Shown: positions 32,676 through 41,696, numbered from the stretch's first letter. The stretch: DNA of 46,079 nt from Tenacibaculum sp. 1_MG-2023 (GCF_030547425.1 NZ_JAUORH010000023.1:1-46079); one strand, 5' to 3'. The notes: a model not told the origin generated them from the sequence alone. Numbers and translations: made by a program.

Positions 32676-32683
32676 CAAAAATA
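32676..32683 (-). promoter_or_regulatory. -7 box of the Lrp gene, almost at the start codon
   Basis: The minus strand reads TATTTTTG (TAnnTTTG), ending 4 bases before the ATG at 32671, so the transcript would be nearly leaderless. Confidence 0.5.
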
Positions 32684-32720
32684 AGGAAAGTTAGTTAGAG
32701 TTCATTTTTTCAATATTCTG

Positions 32721-32728
32721 TACCTTTA
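32721..32728 (+). promoter_or_regulatory. possible -7 box of umuC, almost at the start codon
   Basis: TACCTTTA (one mismatch to TAnnTTTG) ends 5 bases before the umuC ATG. No known SOS box was recognised in the 62-base intergenic region it shares with lrp. Confidence 0.45.
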
Positions 32729-32733
32729 CAACT

Positions 32734-33990
32734 ATGTATGCGTTGGTAGATTGTAATAACTTTTATGCTTCTTGCGAGCGGGTTTTTAATCCGAATTTGC
32801 AAGGGAAACCTATGGCTATTTTAAGTAATAACGATGGTTGCGTTATTTCAATGAGTGATGAAGCTAAAGACTTGCAACTTCCATTTGGAGCACCAATTTT
32901 TAAGTGGGATCAGTTTTGTAAAAACAATAATATCTCAGTGCTGTCGTCAAATTATCCGTTGTATGGTGATATGAGCGCTAGAGTGATGAAAATTTTAGAA
33001 CAATTTTCTCCAGATGTGGAAGTATACTCTATTGATGAAGCATTTTTGCAATTCAAAGGTTTTGATGAATATAATTTTAATTCTTATGGAACTGAAATAA
33101 GAAGTAGAATTTTACAATGGACGGGGATTCCAACTTGTGTAGGAATTGGACCAACAAAAGCGTTGAGTAAAGTAGCTAATAAAATTGCACGAAAATTTTT
33201 GAAAGAAACAGGTGGAGTGTGTGTGATTGATTCCGAAGAAAAAAGAATAAAAGCATTAAAATGGACTTCTATAGAAAGTGTTTGGGGAATTGGAAGAGGT
33301 ATACAAAAAAGACTACAAGCTAAAGGATGTATAAAAGCGTACGATTTTACACAGTTAAATGATGATTGGGTGTTGAAAAACCTTTCAATAACAGGTTGGA
33401 AGTTAAAAAAAGATTTAGAAGGAGAGCCTAAAATACAATTAGATGAACCTACTAATAAAAAAGCAATAGCAACAACCCGAAGTTTTGAATATACATTTTC
33501 GGACTTAGATAATATTAAAGAAAGAATCTCAACGTTTGCTGTAAGTTGTGCAGAAAAATTACGAAAGCAAAACTCAAGTTGTCATATGATAATAGTGTTA
33601 TTGCGTAGTGATTATCATAAAAAAGAAACTGAACAACATCGAGCAAGTAAAACAGTTGTACTTCCATACCCGACAAACTCCACATTAACAATAAGTAAAA
33701 GTGCAGTACAAGCGGTAGCAGCTATTTTTAAAGCCGGGATAAAGTATAAAAGAGCAGGAGTAATTGTAACAGGGTTGGTACCTTCAGACAATTATCAGAT
33801 AGATATGTTTGCAAGTGAAAATCCGAAGCACGCCTCTTTAATGAGTGCGATTGATAAAATTAATCAGACTTATAAAGCAGATAAGATTAAATTAGCAAAC
33901 CAAGATTTACAACGTACTTGGAAGATGCGTCAAGAACGATTATCACCAAAATATACTACAAATATTAACGATATTATTAAAGTAAAATAA
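32734..33990 (+). CDS. umuC: Y-family DNA polymerase V catalytic subunit-like protein
   Basis: 418 residues, the length of UmuC rather than DinB. The palm begins with YALVDCNNFYASCERVFNP (first catalytic Asp near residue 6). The second acidic pair is in VYSIDEAFL (about 93-101). IPTCVGIGPTKALSKVANKIAR and WGIGRGIQKRLQAKG (helix-hairpin-helix) follow. The C-terminal little-finger domain and DUF4113-like tail (DLQRTWKMRQERLSPKYTTNINDI) identify UmuC. It performs translesion synthesis with UmuD'. umuD lies 25 bases downstream, the reverse of the E. coli umuDC order. Confidence 0.96.
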   Translation: MYALVDCNNFYASCERVFNPNLQGKPMAILSNNDGCVISMSDEAKDLQLPFGAPIFKWDQFCKNNNISVLSSNYPLYGDMSARVMKILEQFSPDVEVYSIDEAFLQFKGFDEYNFNSYGTEIRSRILQWTGIPTCVGIGPTKALSKVANKIARKFLKETGGVCVIDSEEKRIKALKWTSIESVWGIGRGIQKRLQAKGCIKAYDFTQLNDDWVLKNLSITGWKLKKDLEGEPKIQLDEPTNKKAIATTRSFEYTFSDLDNIKERISTFAVSCAEKLRKQNSSCHMIIVLLRSDYHKKETEQHRASKTVVLPYPTNSTLTISKSAVQAVAAIFKAGIKYKRAGVIVTGLVPSDNYQIDMFASENPKHASLMSAIDKINQTYKADKIKLANQDLQRTWKMRQERLSPKYTTNINDIIKVK

Positions 33991-34015
33991 GCTTAGTTAA
34001 ACAACAAATAATAAG

Positions 34016-34474
34016 ATGTTACGAAAATTAAAACCAGTAAAAGCATCAGAGGCATTGACTTTTTTCTTACCAAAAGAGTTAAATGAAAGTGAAGGAGCTA
34101 TTTTAATGGATACAGGTATTTCTGCGGGCTTTCCTTCTCCTGCTGATGATTTCAGGGAAACGCGTATTTCTTTAGATGAAGAACTTATTAGAAATAAAGA
34201 AGCTACCTTTTTTGCAAGAGTAAGTGGTCAGTCGATGATTGGTGCAGGTTTAGATGATAATGATTTACTGGTAATCGATAGAAGTATTCCGCCAACCAAT
34301 AATAAAATAGCAGTGTGTTTTTTAGATGGAGAGTTTACCGTAAAACGATTAAGAGTTGAAGATAGTGAAGTTTGGTTGCAGCCTGAAAATCCAAATTACC
34401 CAATCATAAAAATTACAGAAGAAAATAATTTTATCATTTGGGGAGTTGTAACCAATGTAATTAAGAAAGTATAA
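34016..34474 (+). CDS. umuD: UmuD/LexA-type S24 self-cleaving protein
   Basis: 152 residues, no helix-turn-helix domain. AGFPSPADDF (37-46) is the UmuD cleavage region, with the predicted cut between Ala37 and Gly38. The catalytic dyad is Ser73 in VSGQSMIGAG and Lys110 in FLDGEFTVKRL. Cleavage would give the UmuD' partner of the UmuC polymerase. The gene follows umuC and is closed by a terminator. Compared with E. coli UmuD the N-terminal arm is slightly longer. In E. coli cleavage is stimulated by RecA filaments; the same trigger here is inferred. Confidence 0.94.
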   Translation: MLRKLKPVKASEALTFFLPKELNESEGAILMDTGISAGFPSPADDFRETRISLDEELIRNKEATFFARVSGQSMIGAGLDDNDLLVIDRSIPPTNNKIAVCFLDGEFTVKRLRVEDSEVWLQPENPNYPIIKITEENNFIIWGVVTNVIKKV

Positions 34475-34503
34475 AAAAATCCAGCAAACTGCTGGATTTT
34501 TTA
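34475..34503 (+). terminator. umuCD terminator
   Basis: A 12-bp stem AAAAATCCAGCA/TGCTGGATTTTT with a 3-nt loop and a following T run lies directly after the umuD stop. It may also serve the convergent bacilliredoxin gene. Confidence 0.88.
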
Positions 34504-34531
34504 TTTTAATAGGTTTTGTTCTAAATAAAAA

Positions 34532-34942
34532 TTAACAAAACTCGTCGTAAGCAGCGGCTAGATTTTGCGCAATAGCTTGTGCAGAACGACCTTCAATATG
34601 ATGACGCTCTAACATGTGTACTAAATTACCATCTTTAAATAAAGCAATTGCAGGAGATGATGGAGGGAAAGGAATCATATATTCTCTTGCCTTCGCTGTA
34701 GATTCTTTTTCTACACCTGCAAAAACTGTAGTTAAGTTTGTTGGAGTTTTATCTGCTCCTAAAGAAGCAATAGCACCAGGTCTTGCAGTACCTGCAGCAC
34801 ACCCACAAACAGAGTTTACCATTACTAACGTAGTTCCTTCTTTGGCTAAAGCATTGTCAACATCTTCAGCAGTATATAAAGCTTCAAAACCAGCGTCAAT
34901 TAATTGATCACGCATTGGTTTTACTAATTCTTCTGGATACAT
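34532..34942 (-). CDS. BrxA/BrxB family bacilliredoxin
   Basis: 136 residues of the YphP/YqiW family. The redox motif CGC is at Cys46-Gly-Cys48 in VNSVCGCAAGTARPG, and the cis-proline loop and partner helix are in FPPSSPAIALFKDGNLVHMLERHHIEGRS. Bacilliredoxins remove bacillithiol from S-bacillithiolated proteins, and Bacteroidota make bacillithiol, so this role fits. The gene stands alone and has a perfect -7 box. Confidence 0.93.
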   Translation of the reverse strand: MYPEELVKPMRDQLIDAGFEALYTAEDVDNALAKEGTTLVMVNSVCGCAAGTARPGAIASLGADKTPTNLTTVFAGVEKESTAKAREYMIPFPPSSPAIALFKDGNLVHMLERHHIEGRSAQAIAQNLAAAYDEFC

Positions 34943-34964
34943 ATTTTTGAATTAAAATTTAAGG

Positions 34965-34972
34965 CAAAGATA
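34965..34972 (-). promoter_or_regulatory. -7 box of the bacilliredoxin gene
   Basis: The minus strand reads TATCTTTG, with a TTG about 20 bases upstream that could be the -33 element. It lies 23 bases before the ATG. Confidence 0.7.
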
Positions 34973-35030
34973 CTTCTTTTCGTGGCAACAATCAACTTGA
35001 AATATGTATGGAGATAGATTGGTAATGTTT

Positions 35031-35038
35031 TATCTTTG
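35031..35038 (+). promoter_or_regulatory. -7 box of the TerB/DnaJ gene
   Basis: TATCTTTG is a perfect match, 21 bases before the ATG at 35059. Its last G is the first base of an upstream GTG, which is therefore not the start. Confidence 0.7.
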
Positions 35039-35058
35039 TGGCCTCTAAAAAACAAACA

Positions 35059-35820
35059 ATGGGAAAATTTGCAAAATGGCTTGGAGCAGGAGCTGGCTTT
35101 ACATTAGGAGGTCCAATAGGAGCTGTTATAGGGTTTGCTGTAGGAAGTTTTATTGATGGAATTTCTGTAGAAGATTTCGTACAAGAACAGCAAGAATATC
35201 AAAAAAAGACAGGAGGTCAACCAAGAAGAGGAAGAGCCACGTCAGGTGATTTTGAAATAAGCTTATTAATATTAGCGTCTGTAGTTATAAAATCTGATGG
35301 AAAGATAGATAAACGTGAGTTAGATTATGTTCGTTCATACTTTGTGAAAATGTATGGCAAAGAACGAGCAAATCATGCATTCAAATTGTTTAGTGGGATT
35401 ATTAAAAAACAAGTATCTACACGTCAAGTTTGTTTACAAATACGTCAGTATATGTCGCATGCTACACGATTACAGTTACTACATTTTTTGTTTGGAATAG
35501 CAAAAGCAGATGGGCAAGTAACTAGTGTAGAGGAAGAAGAGATTAGAAAGATAGCAAGTTACTTGTATATTAACGAATACGATTATTCTTCAATAAAGGC
35601 AATGTTTTATGACGAATCTGATAGTGCTTATAAAATGCTTGAAATAACAAAAGAATCCACTAACGATGAGGTAAAGAAAGCTTATCGTAGAATGGCAAAA
35701 AAATACCATCCAGATAAGCTTCAAAATTTAGGAGAGGAGCATAGAAAAGGAGCCAAAGAAAAATTTCAAAAAATACAAGCAGCTTATGAACAAATTAAAA
35801 AAGAACGAGGAATAAGCTGA
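35059..35820 (+). CDS. DjlA-like TerB and DnaJ domain protein
   Basis: 253 residues from the ATG at 35059; a GTG at 35038 is rejected because it overlaps the -7 box. The N-terminus has a glycine-rich hydrophobic segment (WLGAGAGFTLGGPIGAVIGFAVGSFIDG), probably membrane-inserted. A TerB-like domain follows (about 65-170, LLILASVVIKSDGKIDKRELDYV and FGIAKADGQVTSVEEEEIRKIA). The C-terminal J domain (about 185-250) carries YRRMAKKYHPDKL with the HPD motif that stimulates DnaK. DjlA-type co-chaperones act at the inner membrane, and a similar role is likely here. No operon partner is evident. Confidence 0.92.
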   Translation: MGKFAKWLGAGAGFTLGGPIGAVIGFAVGSFIDGISVEDFVQEQQEYQKKTGGQPRRGRATSGDFEISLLILASVVIKSDGKIDKRELDYVRSYFVKMYGKERANHAFKLFSGIIKKQVSTRQVCLQIRQYMSHATRLQLLHFLFGIAKADGQVTSVEEEEIRKIASYLYINEYDYSSIKAMFYDESDSAYKMLEITKESTNDEVKKAYRRMAKKYHPDKLQNLGEEHRKGAKEKFQKIQAAYEQIKKERGIS

Positions 35821-35874
35821 AATTTCAAAAAAATGAATGTTTTTAGTGTTGTTTAACTACAAAAGATAGAAGAT

Positions 35875-37788
35875 ATGGGAAAACAGTTAGTAGTATTGTT
35901 TATTTTTTTTAGTGGTATTTGTTTAGGGCAAAGAAAGTATACAGCTGACAAATATTTTGAAGAGTTTGCTTATAAGAAAGCGGCAGAATTATACGAGAAA
36001 ATTTATGATAAAGGAAATGAATCATACGAAGTTATTAGTCGTTTAGGAGATTCTCATTATTATAATTCAGAGTTTTTGGAGGCCGAAAAATGGTATAAAC
36101 TTTTAATGGATAACTATGAAAGTATGACTTCGCCAGAATATTTTTTTAGATATGCACAATCTTTAAAAAGTAATGGTAAAATTAAAGAGTCTGATAAATG
36201 GCTTTTAAAGTTTAGTGAAATTAAAGAGAATGATTCAAGAGGGCAAGCTTTAGAGAAAAATGAAGGTTATTTTAACAAATATAGTAATGGAAAAAAGAAA
36301 ACATTTGTAAATATAACCAATCTCTCAGTCAATACTCAGTATTCTGACTTTGGTGGGTTTACCTATGGTAATGAGCTTTATTTTGCTTCTACAAAACCTG
36401 TTGGAGAAAATGACAAACTATATAAATGGAACAACCAACCGCATTTAAACATCTACAAAGCAAATGAAGTTTATAATGAAGAAAAACAAATAATAGATTT
36501 AGAAAAAGAAGAAATAATTTCATCATTAAGTTCACAATATCACGAATCTAATGCTGTAATTACTTCAGATGGTAAAACAATGTACTTTACCAGAACAAAT
36601 TTTAATGGGAAGAAATTAGAAGGAGGAGATAATCAAATAGCATATCTTAAAATATATAAAGCAGAGTTTGAAAACGGAGAGTGGGGAAACATAAAGGAAC
36701 TTCCATTTAATAATGATAATTATTCTGTAGGGCACCCAACTTTAAGTCCAGATGAGAAAACATTGTATTTTATTTCAGATAAGCCAAATGGTTTTGGAAA
36801 AACAGACATATACAAAGTAGCACTTTTAGAAAATAACATTTACGGAGAACCAGTAAATTTAGGAAAAGAAATAAATACTGAAGGAAGAGAAATGTTTCCT
36901 TTCATAGCTAAAAACAATACCTTGTATTTCGCTTCAGACGGTCATCTAGGTTTAGGAGCGCTTGATATTTTTGAATCAAAAAATAATTCAGGTACTTATC
37001 AAAAACCAAATAATTTAGGTGCTCCAATAAATGGATCGTATGACGATTTTGCTTTTGTTATAGATGATGAAAAGAACAAAGGTTTCTTCTCTTCTAATAG
37101 AAAAGGAGGAAAAGGAGACGATGACATTTATAGCTTTATTTTATATAACTGTAAAGAAGATATAACAGGTGTAGTATCAGAAGAAAAAAGTAATAAACCA
37201 ATCTTAGGAGCAACAGTTAAATTAATTGATTCTAATGGTAAGGTTCAAGCACAGCAAATAACAGGAGAAAATGGAAGTTATAGGTTTGTTGAAGTTGATT
37301 GTCAGAAAAATTTTGTAGTTATAGCAGAAAAAGAAGATTATAAAGCAGACACAAAACAATTACAAACCCTTGATGTAAATAAACAGCTTGTTACTACAAA
37401 CTTATCATTAAAACCATTGATTATAGAAGATCAAATTGTGATTAACCCTATTTATTTTGATTTTGATGAGTATGCAATAAGAAAAGATGCAGAATATGAG
37501 TTAGAACATATTGTTTCGGTAATGAAAAATCACCCAGAAATGATAATTAGAATAGAATCGCACACAGATAGTAGAGGATCAAAAGAATACAATAAAAAGC
37601 TATCTGATAAAAGAGCAAAATCAACAAAAGCTTACATTGTTTCTAGAGGGATATCTTCAGAAAGAATAGAAAAAGCACTAGGTTATGGTGAAGAAAAACT
37701 ATTAAACGATTGTGATGAAACAACAAAATGCTCTACAAAAGAGCATCAAAAAAATAGAAGATCTTATTTTTATATAGTTAAAAAATAA
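35875..37788 (+). CDS. PorE-like OmpA family protein (TPR, PD40 propeller, CarboxypepD-reg, OmpA)
   Basis: 637 residues with a signal peptide (VVLFIFFSGICLGQ). The domains in order are TPR-like repeats (about 25-130), a PD40/WD40-like propeller (about 150-420; repeated YFTRTN, LYFISDKPNGFGKTDIYKV, LYFASDGHLGLGALDIFE), a carboxypeptidase-regulatory-like domain (about 428-512, DITGVVSEEKSNKPILGATV), and an OmpA C-terminal peptidoglycan-binding domain (about 520-637; YFDFDEYAIRKDAEYEL, ESHTDSRGSKEYNKKLSDKRA). This is the layout of PorE and its flavobacterial paralogues, which help attach secretion or gliding machinery to peptidoglycan and are often paired with PorP/SprF-like proteins. No PorP-like gene is adjacent. 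Standing alone, its partner is unknown. It ends at a strong terminator. Confidence 0.92.
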   Translation: MGKQLVVLFIFFSGICLGQRKYTADKYFEEFAYKKAAELYEKIYDKGNESYEVISRLGDSHYYNSEFLEAEKWYKLLMDNYESMTSPEYFFRYAQSLKSNGKIKESDKWLLKFSEIKENDSRGQALEKNEGYFNKYSNGKKKTFVNITNLSVNTQYSDFGGFTYGNELYFASTKPVGENDKLYKWNNQPHLNIYKANEVYNEEKQIIDLEKEEIISSLSSQYHESNAVITSDGKTMYFTRTNFNGKKLEGGDNQIAYLKIYKAEFENGEWGNIKELPFNNDNYSVGHPTLSPDEKTLYFISDKPNGFGKTDIYKVALLENNIYGEPVNLGKEINTEGREMFPFIAKNNTLYFASDGHLGLGALDIFESKNNSGTYQKPNNLGAPINGSYDDFAFVIDDEKNKGFFSSNRKGGKGDDDIYSFILYNCKEDITGVVSEEKSNKPILGATVKLIDSNGKVQAQQITGENGSYRFVEVDCQKNFVVIAEKEDYKADTKQLQTLDVNKQLVTTNLSLKPLIIEDQIVINPIYFDFDEYAIRKDAEYELEHIVSVMKNHPEMIIRIESHTDSRGSKEYNKKLSDKRAKSTKAYIVSRGISSERIEKALGYGEEKLLNDCDETTKCSTKEHQKNRRSYFYIVKK

Positions 37789-37810
37789 CAATTATAACCT
37801 ATAAAGTATC

Positions 37811-37839
37811 AAAAACACCTCAATTTTGAGGTGTTTTTT
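37811..37839 (+). terminator. terminator of the PorE-like gene
   Basis: Inverted repeat AAAAACACCTCAA/TTGAGGTGTTTTT with a minimal loop and following T tract, 22 bases after the stop. Confidence 0.88.
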
Positions 37840-37873
37840 TATATCTCAAATTCAACAATTACAAGAAAATACG

Positions 37874-37881
37874 TAATTTCG
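37874..37881 (+). promoter_or_regulatory. possible -7 box of ileS
   Basis: TAATTTCG has one mismatch to TAnnTTTG and lies 25 bases before the ileS ATG, after the preceding terminator. No T-box-like leader is seen in the short untranslated region. Confidence 0.45.
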
Positions 37882-37906
37882 CACATTCAATTAATAAACC
37901 GACAAA

Positions 37907-40900
37907 ATGAGTAAGAAGTTTACTGAATACAAAGGATTGGATTTACCAAAAGTAGCAGAAGAAATATTAAACTATTGGGAAGAAAACAACATCTTTGAAA
38001 AAAGTATTACTACACGTGAAGGAAACGAACCATTTGTGTTTTTTGAAGGACCACCTTCAGCAAACGGTTTACCAGGAATTCACCACGTAATGGCACGTGC
38101 CATTAAAGATATTTTTTGTCGTTATAAAACCCAAAAAGGATACCAAGTTAAGCGTAAAGCAGGTTGGGATACGCATGGTTTACCTGTAGAATTAGGGGTT
38201 GAAAAAGAATTAGGAATCACCAAAGAAGATATTGGAACCAAAATTACGGTTGAAGAATACAATGAAGCTTGTAAAAAAGCGGTAATGCGTTATACCGATA
38301 TTTGGAATGACCTAACTCAAAAAATGGGATATTGGGTAGATATGGAAGATCCATATATTACTTATAAACCAAAATATATGGAATCAGTTTGGTGGTTGTT
38401 AAAGCAAATCTATGATAAAGATTTGCTGTATAAAGGGTATACTATTCAACCGTATTCACCAAAAGCTGGAACAGGATTAAGCTCGCATGAGTTAAATCAA
38501 CCAGGAACGTATCAAGATGTTACCGATACTACAGTAGTAGCTCAGTTTAAAACAATAAAAGAAACCTTACCAGAGTTTTTACAAGTTGAAGGAGATGTAC
38601 ATTTTTTAGCTTGGACAACAACTCCATGGACACTTCCATCAAACACAGCATTAACGGTTGGTCCAAAGATTGAATATGTTTTAGTAAAAACATTTAACCA
38701 ATACACCTTTGAGCCAATTCAAGTTGTGTTGGCTAAAAACTTAGTGTCAAAACAATTTGCAGGGAAGAAGTTTAATCAAGTAGAAGATGTAGCTGAATTA
38801 GTAAATTATACTAAAGAAGATAAGCAAATTCCTTATGCAATTGTAAAAGAATTTATCGGAAAAGATTTAGTAGGTATTAAATACGAGCAATTATTACCAT
38901 TTGCTTTACCATATCAAAATCCAGAAAATGCTTTTAGGGTAATTTCAGGAGATTTTGTTACTATTGAAGACGGTACAGGTATCGTACACACAGCACCTAC
39001 CTTTGGAGCAGATGATGCGTTAGTTGCAAAACAAGCAACTCCAGAAGTGCCGCCAATGTTAGTATTAGACGAAAATGAGAATCCAGTTCCGTTAGTAGAT
39101 TTACAAGGGAAGTTCCGTCCAGAAATGGGGGAGTTTGCAGGGAAGTATGTGAAAAACGAATACTATGCCGACGGAGAAGCACCAGAGAAATCGATAGATG
39201 TAGAGCTAGCGATTCAACTAAAAACAGAAAACAAAGCCTTTAAGGTTGAAAAATATGTGCACAGTTATCCGAACTGTTGGCGTACCGATAAACCAATTTT
39301 ATACTATCCATTAGATTCTTGGTTTATCAAAGTAACCGATGTAAAGGATACAATGTTCGATTTAAATGAAACTATTAATTGGAAACCAAAATCAACAGGA
39401 GAAGGACGTTTTGGTAACTGGTTAAAAAATGCGAATGATTGGAACTTGTCACGATCTCGTTTTTGGGGAATTCCATTACCAATTTGGCGTACTGAAGATG
39501 GAACAGAGCAAGTTTGTATCGGTTCTGTAGCTGAATTAAAAGAAGAGATTCAAAAGTCAGTTGATGCAGGTATAATGTCTGAAGATATTTTTGCTGATTT
39601 TGAAGTAGGAAATATGTCTGAAGATAACTATGATAAAATCGACTTACATAAAAATGTAGTTGATAAAATTATCTTAGTTTCGGCATCAGGAAAACCAATG
39701 AAGCGCGAAAGCGATTTAATTGATGTATGGTTCGATTCTGGTTCTATGCCGTATGCACAGTGGCATTATCCGTTTGAAAATAAAGAACTCATCGATAATA
39801 AAGAAAGCTATCCAGCGAACTTTATTGCTGAAGGAGTAGATCAAACTCGTGGATGGTTCTATACCTTACACGCAATTGGAACGATGGTATTCGATTCAGT
39901 AGCATATAAAAATGTAGTGTCTAACGGATTGGTGTTAGATAAGAACGGGCAAAAAATGTCGAAGCGTTTAGGAAATGCAGTAGATCCGTTTACTACATTG
40001 TCAGAATATGGTCCAGATGCAACGCGTTGGTACATGATTTCAAATGCAAATCCATGGGATAACTTAAAATTTGACTTAGCAGGAATAGAAGAGGTGAAAC
40101 GTAAGTTCTTCGGAACTTTATATAACACCTATTCATTCTTCTCTCTATATGCAAATATTGACAACTTTACGTATAGCGAAGCTGAAATAGCTATTAATGA
40201 ACGACCAGAGATTGATCGTTGGATTTTATCTGAATTAAATACCTTAGTTCAAAAAGTAGATAAATTTTATGCTGAATATGAGCCTACTAAGGCAACCAGA
40301 GCTATTTCTGATTTTGTACAAGATCACTTAAGTAACTGGTATGTACGTTTATGTAGAAGACGTTTCTGGAAAGGAGAGTATGCACAAGATAAAATCTCTG
40401 CATACCAAACGTTATACACCTGTATGTTAACGGTAGCTAAATTAGGGTCTCCAGTAGCTCCTTTCTTTATGGATCGTTTATATAAAGATTTAGTGAATGC
40501 TACAGGAAAAGAAAGTTTTGAAAGTGTACATATAGCAGAGTTTCCAAAATACAATGCTGATTTAGTAGATAAGTCATTAGAGCGTAAAATGGAAAACGCA
40601 CAAACCATTTCTTCGTTAGTTCTATCTCTAAGAGCTAAAGAGAAAATTAAAGTACGTCAACCGCTACAAAAAATAATGATTCCTGTACTGGATGCAACGC
40701 AGAAGGAAGAAATTTTAGCAGTAGCTGACTTAATAAAATCAGAAGTTAACGTTAAGGAGATAGAATTATTAGACGATGCTTCAGGAATTTTGGTAAAACA
40801 AATCAAACCAAATTTTAAGGCTTTAGGACCTAAATTTGGGAAAGAAATGAAGCTGATAGCAAATCAAATTCAAAACTTTACACAAGAAGATATCGTTAAA

Positions 40901-41314
40901 ATTGAAAAAGATGGTGAAATTTCTGTAAAAGTTAATGATAAAATGATTACTTTAGGAACCGCAGATGTGGAGATTTCATCAAAAGATATCGAAGGCTGGT
41001 TGGTAGCAAATGCAGAAGGGTTAACAGTAGCTTTAGATGTTACGATAAACGATAGTTTAAGAAAAGAAGGTGTGGCAAGAGAATTAATTAATAGAATTCA
41101 AAACGCACGAAAAGACACAGGTTTAGAAGTAACCGATAAAATAAAATTAACCATTTTACAAGCGAACGATTTAGAAGAATCGGTATTAGCAAATGAAAAC
41201 TACATTAAGACAGAAACATTAACAAACGAATTAGTTTTTGTTGATGATTTAAAGAATGGTACAGAAATTGAGTTTGATACCATTAAAAGTAGAATGTTAA
41301 TTGAAAAAATATAG
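37907..41314 (+). CDS. ileS: isoleucine-tRNA ligase, type 2, with altered GIHH signature
   Basis: 1135 residues, the length of the eukaryote-like IleRS2 type. The class I signature HIGH is replaced by GIHH (residues 57-60, in SANGLPGIHHVMAR). The second signature QKMSKRLGN (KMSKR at 683-687) is intact. The editing (CP1) domain includes AWTTTPWTLPSNTALTVG and GTGIVHTAPTFGADD. The anticodon-binding domain has WYVRLCRRRFWKGEYAQDK, followed by a long C-terminal part. The enzyme charges tRNA-Ile. IleRS2 enzymes are generally tolerant of mupirocin, and the GxHH variant is reported to be far more resistant, so this cell may not be inhibited by that drug. The DksA-like gene starts 4 bases after the stop. 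Confidence 0.97.
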   Translation: MSKKFTEYKGLDLPKVAEEILNYWEENNIFEKSITTREGNEPFVFFEGPPSANGLPGIHHVMARAIKDIFCRYKTQKGYQVKRKAGWDTHGLPVELGVEKELGITKEDIGTKITVEEYNEACKKAVMRYTDIWNDLTQKMGYWVDMEDPYITYKPKYMESVWWLLKQIYDKDLLYKGYTIQPYSPKAGTGLSSHELNQPGTYQDVTDTTVVAQFKTIKETLPEFLQVEGDVHFLAWTTTPWTLPSNTALTVGPKIEYVLVKTFNQYTFEPIQVVLAKNLVSKQFAGKKFNQVEDVAELVNYTKEDKQIPYAIVKEFIGKDLVGIKYEQLLPFALPYQNPENAFRVISGDFVTIEDGTGIVHTAPTFGADDALVAKQATPEVPPMLVLDENENPVPLVDLQGKFRPEMGEFAGKYVKNEYYADGEAPEKSIDVELAIQLKTENKAFKVEKYVHSYPNCWRTDKPILYYPLDSWFIKVTDVKDTMFDLNETINWKPKSTGEGRFGNWLKNANDWNLSRSRFWGIPLPIWRTEDGTEQVCIGSVAELKEEIQKSVDAGIMSEDIFADFEVGNMSEDNYDKIDLHKNVVDKIILVSASGKPMKRESDLIDVWFDSGSMPYAQWHYPFENKELIDNKESYPANFIAEGVDQTRGWFYTLHAIGTMVFDSVAYKNVVSNGLVLDKNGQKMSKRLGNAVDPFTTLSEYGPDATRWYMISNANPWDNLKFDLAGIEEVKRKFFGTLYNTYSFFSLYANIDNFTYSEAEIAINERPEIDRWILSELNTLVQKVDKFYAEYEPTKATRAISDFVQDHLSNWYVRLCRRRFWKGEYAQDKISAYQTLYTCMLTVAKLGSPVAPFFMDRLYKDLVNATGKESFESVHIAEFPKYNADLVDKSLERKMENAQTISSLVLSLRAKEKIKVRQPLQKIMIPVLDATQKEEILAVADLIKSEVNVKEIELLDDASGILVKQIKPNFKALGPKFGKEMKLIANQIQNFTQEDIVKIEKDGEISVKVNDKMITLGTADVEISSKDIEGWLVANAEGLTVALDVTINDSLRKEGVARELINRIQNARKDTGLEVTDKIKLTILQANDLEESVLANENYIKTETLTNELVFVDDLKNGTEIEFDTIKSRMLIEKI

Positions 41315-41318
41315 CATT

Positions 41319-41696
41319 ATGGATGATGTTAAAATAAGATATTCAGATAGTGATTTACTAGAGTTTAAGGAAATCATTCAAAAGAAAATTGAAAAAGCTG
41401 AAGAAGACTTAAAATTGTTACAAGCATCGTATAAAAACGGTTCAGATAATGGAACTGATGATACGTCGCCAACATTTAAGTCTTTTGAAGAAGGGTCAGA
41501 TACGATGGCTAAAGAAGCAAATATGCAGTTAGCCATACGTCAGGAAAAATTTATTCGTGACTTAAAAAATGCCTTAGTTCGTATTGAAAATAAAACCTAT
41601 GGTATTTGTAGAGTTACAGGTAAGCTAATTCAAAAAGAACGCTTAAAGTTAGTACCACATGCTACTTTAAGTATTGAAGCAAAACGCAAACAATAA
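41319..41696 (+). CDS. TraR/DksA family protein with degenerate zinc finger
   Basis: The open frame goes back to a TTG at 41301 inside ileS. The ATG at 41319 (MDDVKIRYSDSDLLEFKEI) is preferred, giving 125 residues. The N-terminal coiled-coil hairpin has KKIEKAEEDLKLLQASYKNG and a central D-rich tip (SDNGTDDTSPT). The C-terminal finger reads TYGICRVTGKLIQKERLKLVPHATLSIEAK, where only one of the four usual zinc cysteines remains. This is the typical Bacteroidota form. Family members bind RNA polymerase, often with ppGpp. It lies 4 bases after ileS and before a terminator. In related genomes lspA normally follows. Confidence 0.92.
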   Translation: MDDVKIRYSDSDLLEFKEIIQKKIEKAEEDLKLLQASYKNGSDNGTDDTSPTFKSFEEGSDTMAKEANMQLAIRQEKFIRDLKNALVRIENKTYGICRVTGKLIQKERLKLVPHATLSIEAKRKQ

